15,261 nt of DNA, taken from NCBI GenBank assembly GCA_964513465.1, contig CAZEMR010000072.1, positions 1-15,261 of the forward strand. Direction: 5' to 3'. The DNA comes from CAZEMR01 sp964513465. Its GTDB lineage: Bacteria > Bacteroidota > Ignavibacteria > Kapaibacteriales > UBA2268. Below the pieces are notes generated by a model, which searched no databases, was not told the origin of the DNA, and worked only from the letters and a program-made list of their open reading frames with translations. The stretch's first letter is position 1. Every line of letters starts with the position of its first letter. Both the position numbers and the translations under genes were made by a program. This document shows positions 12,930 to 15,261 of this stretch, in pieces.

Positions 12930-15261
12930 ATGAACACAAAATTGATTCACAGAATATTCGGGGCAGCGTCGTTTCTGCTTGCCATGGTGGTGTATTTGCT
13001 AACTGTACAGCCGTCGGTGCCATTCTGGGATTGCGGCGAATTTGCTTCGGCTGCAATCTGGCAGCAGGTGCCGCATCCTCCCGGAACCCCACTGTTTATG
13101 CTGATCGGCAAGATTTTCCATCTGTTGATTCCATTTGGCGATCCGGCGTGGCGGATCAATCTGGTCTCGGTGGTTTCGAGCGCCGCGACCGTATTTCTGC
13201 TCTATCTTATTGCAGTAAAGGTAATTAATAATCTTCGCAAGAATCCCGTCGAAGACCTCCGCGATGCGCTGGCTGTTTATGGTTCGGCTTTTATCGGCGC
13301 AGCGGCGCTTACTTTCAGCGATACCTTCTGGTTCAACGCTGTCGAATCCGAGGTCTATGCGATGTCGGCACTTATGGTGGCTCTGGTGGTTTATCTTATG
13401 ATGAAATGGAACGAAAAAGCCGACGAGCCCGGCCACGAGCGCTATCTGCTCTTGATTGCCTATTTGATCGGCCTCTCGACCGGAATCCACCTTTTGAGCA
13501 TTCTGGCGATATTTTCGATCGTGTATGTGGTATATTTCCGTAAATATGAATTCAGCGTCAAATCATTCCTTGTCACAGGATTGATTGCCGTGGTGATATT
13601 CTTTGTGATTTATCCCGGCATAGTCAAATGGATACCCGCGCTGCTGGCGGGGCACTCGCCCAGCCGCAACGAGGTAAGGGAATATCCGATAAGCGACTCC
13701 ACCGCGCTGATTGTGGTGACGATCGCGTTTATCGGACTGGTGATCTACGGGCTTTATTGGGGATATAAAAACCGGAAATCGACTCTTACTCTGGTATGCG
13801 GGTCGTTTTTGCTGGTGCTGCTCGGCTATACAACTCATACCCAGATACTACTGCGCTCGAATGCCAATCCTCCTTTGAACGAAAACGAACCAAAGAATTT
13901 TGCGAGGATGTCTTCGTATATCGGCCGCGAGCAGTACGGTGATTCGCCGATGTGGCCGCGCCGCTTCCAGAATGATGACTATTTTATTCGTAATTATAAC
14001 AAGAAAAACGATCGCGGAGAATATGTCTATGGTGAATGGATTCCGCCGCAGCGCACGCAGATGCAGCGCAGCGACGGACAGATGCTCTCGGTGCCAGAAT
14101 TCACCGAAACCAACGTCAGCGGCGAACTGGCATATTTGTGGAAATATCAGATTGATCATATGTATCTGAGGTATTTCTTCTGGAATTATGTCGGGCGAAC
14201 CAGCGATGTGCAGGACGCACCGGCCATACTCGCCCAGCATCCCGACGTAGAAAAGCTTAATTATAATTCGGGCTATGCCGACGAATTCCCGGTCAGGTTT
14301 TTCGCATTGCCGCTTTTGTTCGGGCTGATCGGTCTGGTATATCAATTCCGTAAGGACCCCAAGATGGGCTTTATTTATCTGATAATGTTTCTGCTGATGG
14401 GAGTGCTGGCAGCAATTTCGCAGAACCAGCAGGAACCCCAGCCACGCGAAAGGGACTATTTTTATGCGGGATCATTCTTAGTGTTCTGCATGTGGATCGG
14501 AATGGGAGTATACGGCCTTATCGACGAGATTTCGAAGAAAAAGCTGGGAATCGCCGCGACTTCAATTATTCTGATTGCTTCGATGGTGCTGGTGCCGGTC
14601 AATATGGCCGCCGGCGGGTGGACTATCCACTCCCGCGCCGGGAACTACGTGCCTTTCGATTATTCATATAATATTTTGCAAAGTACAAAAGAAAATGCGA
14701 TAATATTCACAAATGGCGACAACGACACTTTCCCGCTGTGGTATCTGCAGGATGTGGCAGGCGTGCGCCGCGACGTCCGCGTGGTCAACCTCAGCCTCGG
14801 TAATACGCTCTGGTATATAGACCAGCTAAAAAATCGCGAGCCCTGGGGCGCCGAAAAGATTCCGCTCTCTTTCTCCAACGACAGCATTCGGGTGGACGAC
14901 GATCTGGCGACTAATGCGCTCAGCTACGACTTCTCGCCGGCGGTAGAGCTTAATATACCTGTCCGAAAGGAAATCCTCGCGCAATATACGGACAATCCGG
15001 CAGTAATAAATTCCGGTGTGTTCCGTGCCCAGTTCCTCGGCAAGCCTTACGGTTCGCGCGACAACCAGACAGTATATATGTATCGCGTTCAGGACAAATT
15101 GATCCGGAATATTCTCGAGAATGTCCGGTTCGAGCGCCCGGTGTATTTCTCGACCACAGTCGGGCCGGACGCGTTCTGCGGACTCGAGCGATTCTTCCGC
15201 TACGAGGGTATGGCAATGCTGGTCTGCCCGGTGCCGCAGCGAATGGGTCAGGAAGAAGCCA
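12930..15261 (+). CDS. DUF2723 (GT117/TMEM260-like) membrane protein, 3' end cut off
   Basis: An open frame of at least 777 codons running off the right edge without a stop. It matches DUF2723, a multi-pass membrane family placed with glycosyltransferase family GT117; the human relative TMEM260 is a protein O-mannosyltransferase. Family motifs: FWDCGEF (32-38) just after the first membrane helix, with Asp34 and Glu37 as likely catalytic acidic residues by analogy with other GT-C enzymes; HPPGTPLF (49-56); NAVESEVYAMS (136-146); GLSTGIHLLSI (181-191). Later come QEPQPRERDYFYAGSF and NGDNDTFPLWYLQDV, also typical. Around ten hydrophobic segments lie in the first 560 residues. Probable role: moving a sugar from a lipid carrier to exported proteins in the periplasm; donor and acceptor unknown. 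No Shine-Dalgarno is seen before ATG. The missing C-terminus may hold TPR repeats, as in some relatives. Confidence 0.9.
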   Translation, partial: MNTKLIHRIFGAASFLLAMVVYLLTVQPSVPFWDCGEFASAAIWQQVPHPPGTPLFMLIGKIFHLLIPFGDPAWRINLVSVVSSAATVFLLYLIAVKVINNLRKNPVEDLRDALAVYGSAFIGAAALTFSDTFWFNAVESEVYAMSALMVALVVYLMMKWNEKADEPGHERYLLLIAYLIGLSTGIHLLSILAIFSIVYVVYFRKYEFSVKSFLVTGLIAVVIFFVIYPGIVKWIPALLAGHSPSRNEVREYPISDSTALIVVTIAFIGLVIYGLYWGYKNRKSTLTLVCGSFLLVLLGYTTHTQILLRSNANPPLNENEPKNFARMSSYIGREQYGDSPMWPRRFQNDDYFIRNYNKKNDRGEYVYGEWIPPQRTQMQRSDGQMLSVPEFTETNVSGELAYLWKYQIDHMYLRYFFWNYVGRTSDVQDAPAILAQHPDVEKLNYNSGYADEFPVRFFALPLLFGLIGLVYQFRKDPKMGFIYLIMFLLMGVLAAISQNQQEPQPRERDYFYAGSFLVFCMWIGMGVYGLIDEISKKKLGIAATSIILIASMVLVPVNMAAGGWTIHSRAGNYVPFDYSYNILQSTKENAIIFTNGDNDTFPLWYLQDVAGVRRDVRVVNLSLGNTLWYIDQLKNREPWGAEKIPLSFSNDSIRVDDDLATNALSYDFSPAVELNIPVRKEILAQYTDNPAVINSGVFRAQFLGKPYGSRDNQTVYMYRVQDKLIRNILENVRFERPVYFSTTVGPDAFCGLERFFRYEGMAMLVCPVPQRMGQEEA

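Noticed and set aside
1..15261. CRISPR arrays, tRNA or rRNA genes, and transposases
   Set aside because: No regularly spaced identical repeats, no cloverleaf or rRNA-like segments and no transposase-like protein were seen; the short repeats near the left end are irregularly spaced and diverged.

Overview
The window looks like chromosomal DNA from a member of the FCB superphylum (Bacteroidota, Chlorobi/Ignavibacteria and related candidate phyla). The evidence is two proteins with type IX secretion (T9SS) type A sorting domains, a TonB-dependent receptor with an N-terminal carboxypeptidase-regulatory-like domain paired with a DUF4249 lipoprotein, and a DUF2723 membrane protein. Several genes (the UmuD-like gene, the DUF4249 gene and the 845-aa secreted protein) have clear GGAGG-type ribosome binding sites. 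These are rare in Bacteroidota proper, so a candidate phylum near Bacteroidota or Ignavibacteria is a reasonable guess, but the sequence does not settle it. A run of ten Ns at 8783-8792 shows this is a scaffolded draft or metagenome assembly.

Layout. 1-1233: an orphan UmuD-like S24 peptidase gene (minus strand), bracketed by copies of short dispersed repeats in opposite orientation, with no other genes. 1234-3378: a secreted M1-family aminopeptidase with a T9SS sorting domain (minus). 3518-6715: a two-gene minus-strand operon, TonB-dependent receptor then DUF4249 lipoprotein, closed by a strong terminator. 6716-7451: a 736-base gap between divergent operons with no convincing gene, but with three nested or tandem inverted-repeat structures that look like structured RNA. 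7452-9996: a plus-strand group of ECF sigma factor, anti-sigma factor and lipoprotein. The anti-sigma gene is interrupted by the N gap, and both sides of the gap stop exactly at a codon boundary, so the sequence most simply encodes one protein: cytoplasmic anti-sigma domain, one inner-membrane helix, a long disordered periplasmic linker and an outer-membrane beta-barrel. 10098-12635: a secreted multidomain protein (Ig-like and CPD modules plus T9SS sorting domain), with a strong terminator. 12930-end: a DUF2723 (GT117/TMEM260-like) membrane protein, cut by the window edge.

How the genes fit together. Most of the window concerns the cell envelope: uptake (TonB receptor and DUF4249 lipoprotein), secretion (two T9SS cargo proteins), probable protein O-glycosylation (DUF2723) and envelope-to-nucleus-free signalling by sigma factor release. 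The most unusual items are the inferred double-membrane-spanning anti-sigma factor and the paired structured elements just upstream of the sigma gene. The UmuD-like protein is also odd: it has no umuC beside it in this window and lacks the usual Ala/Cys-Gly self-cleavage site.
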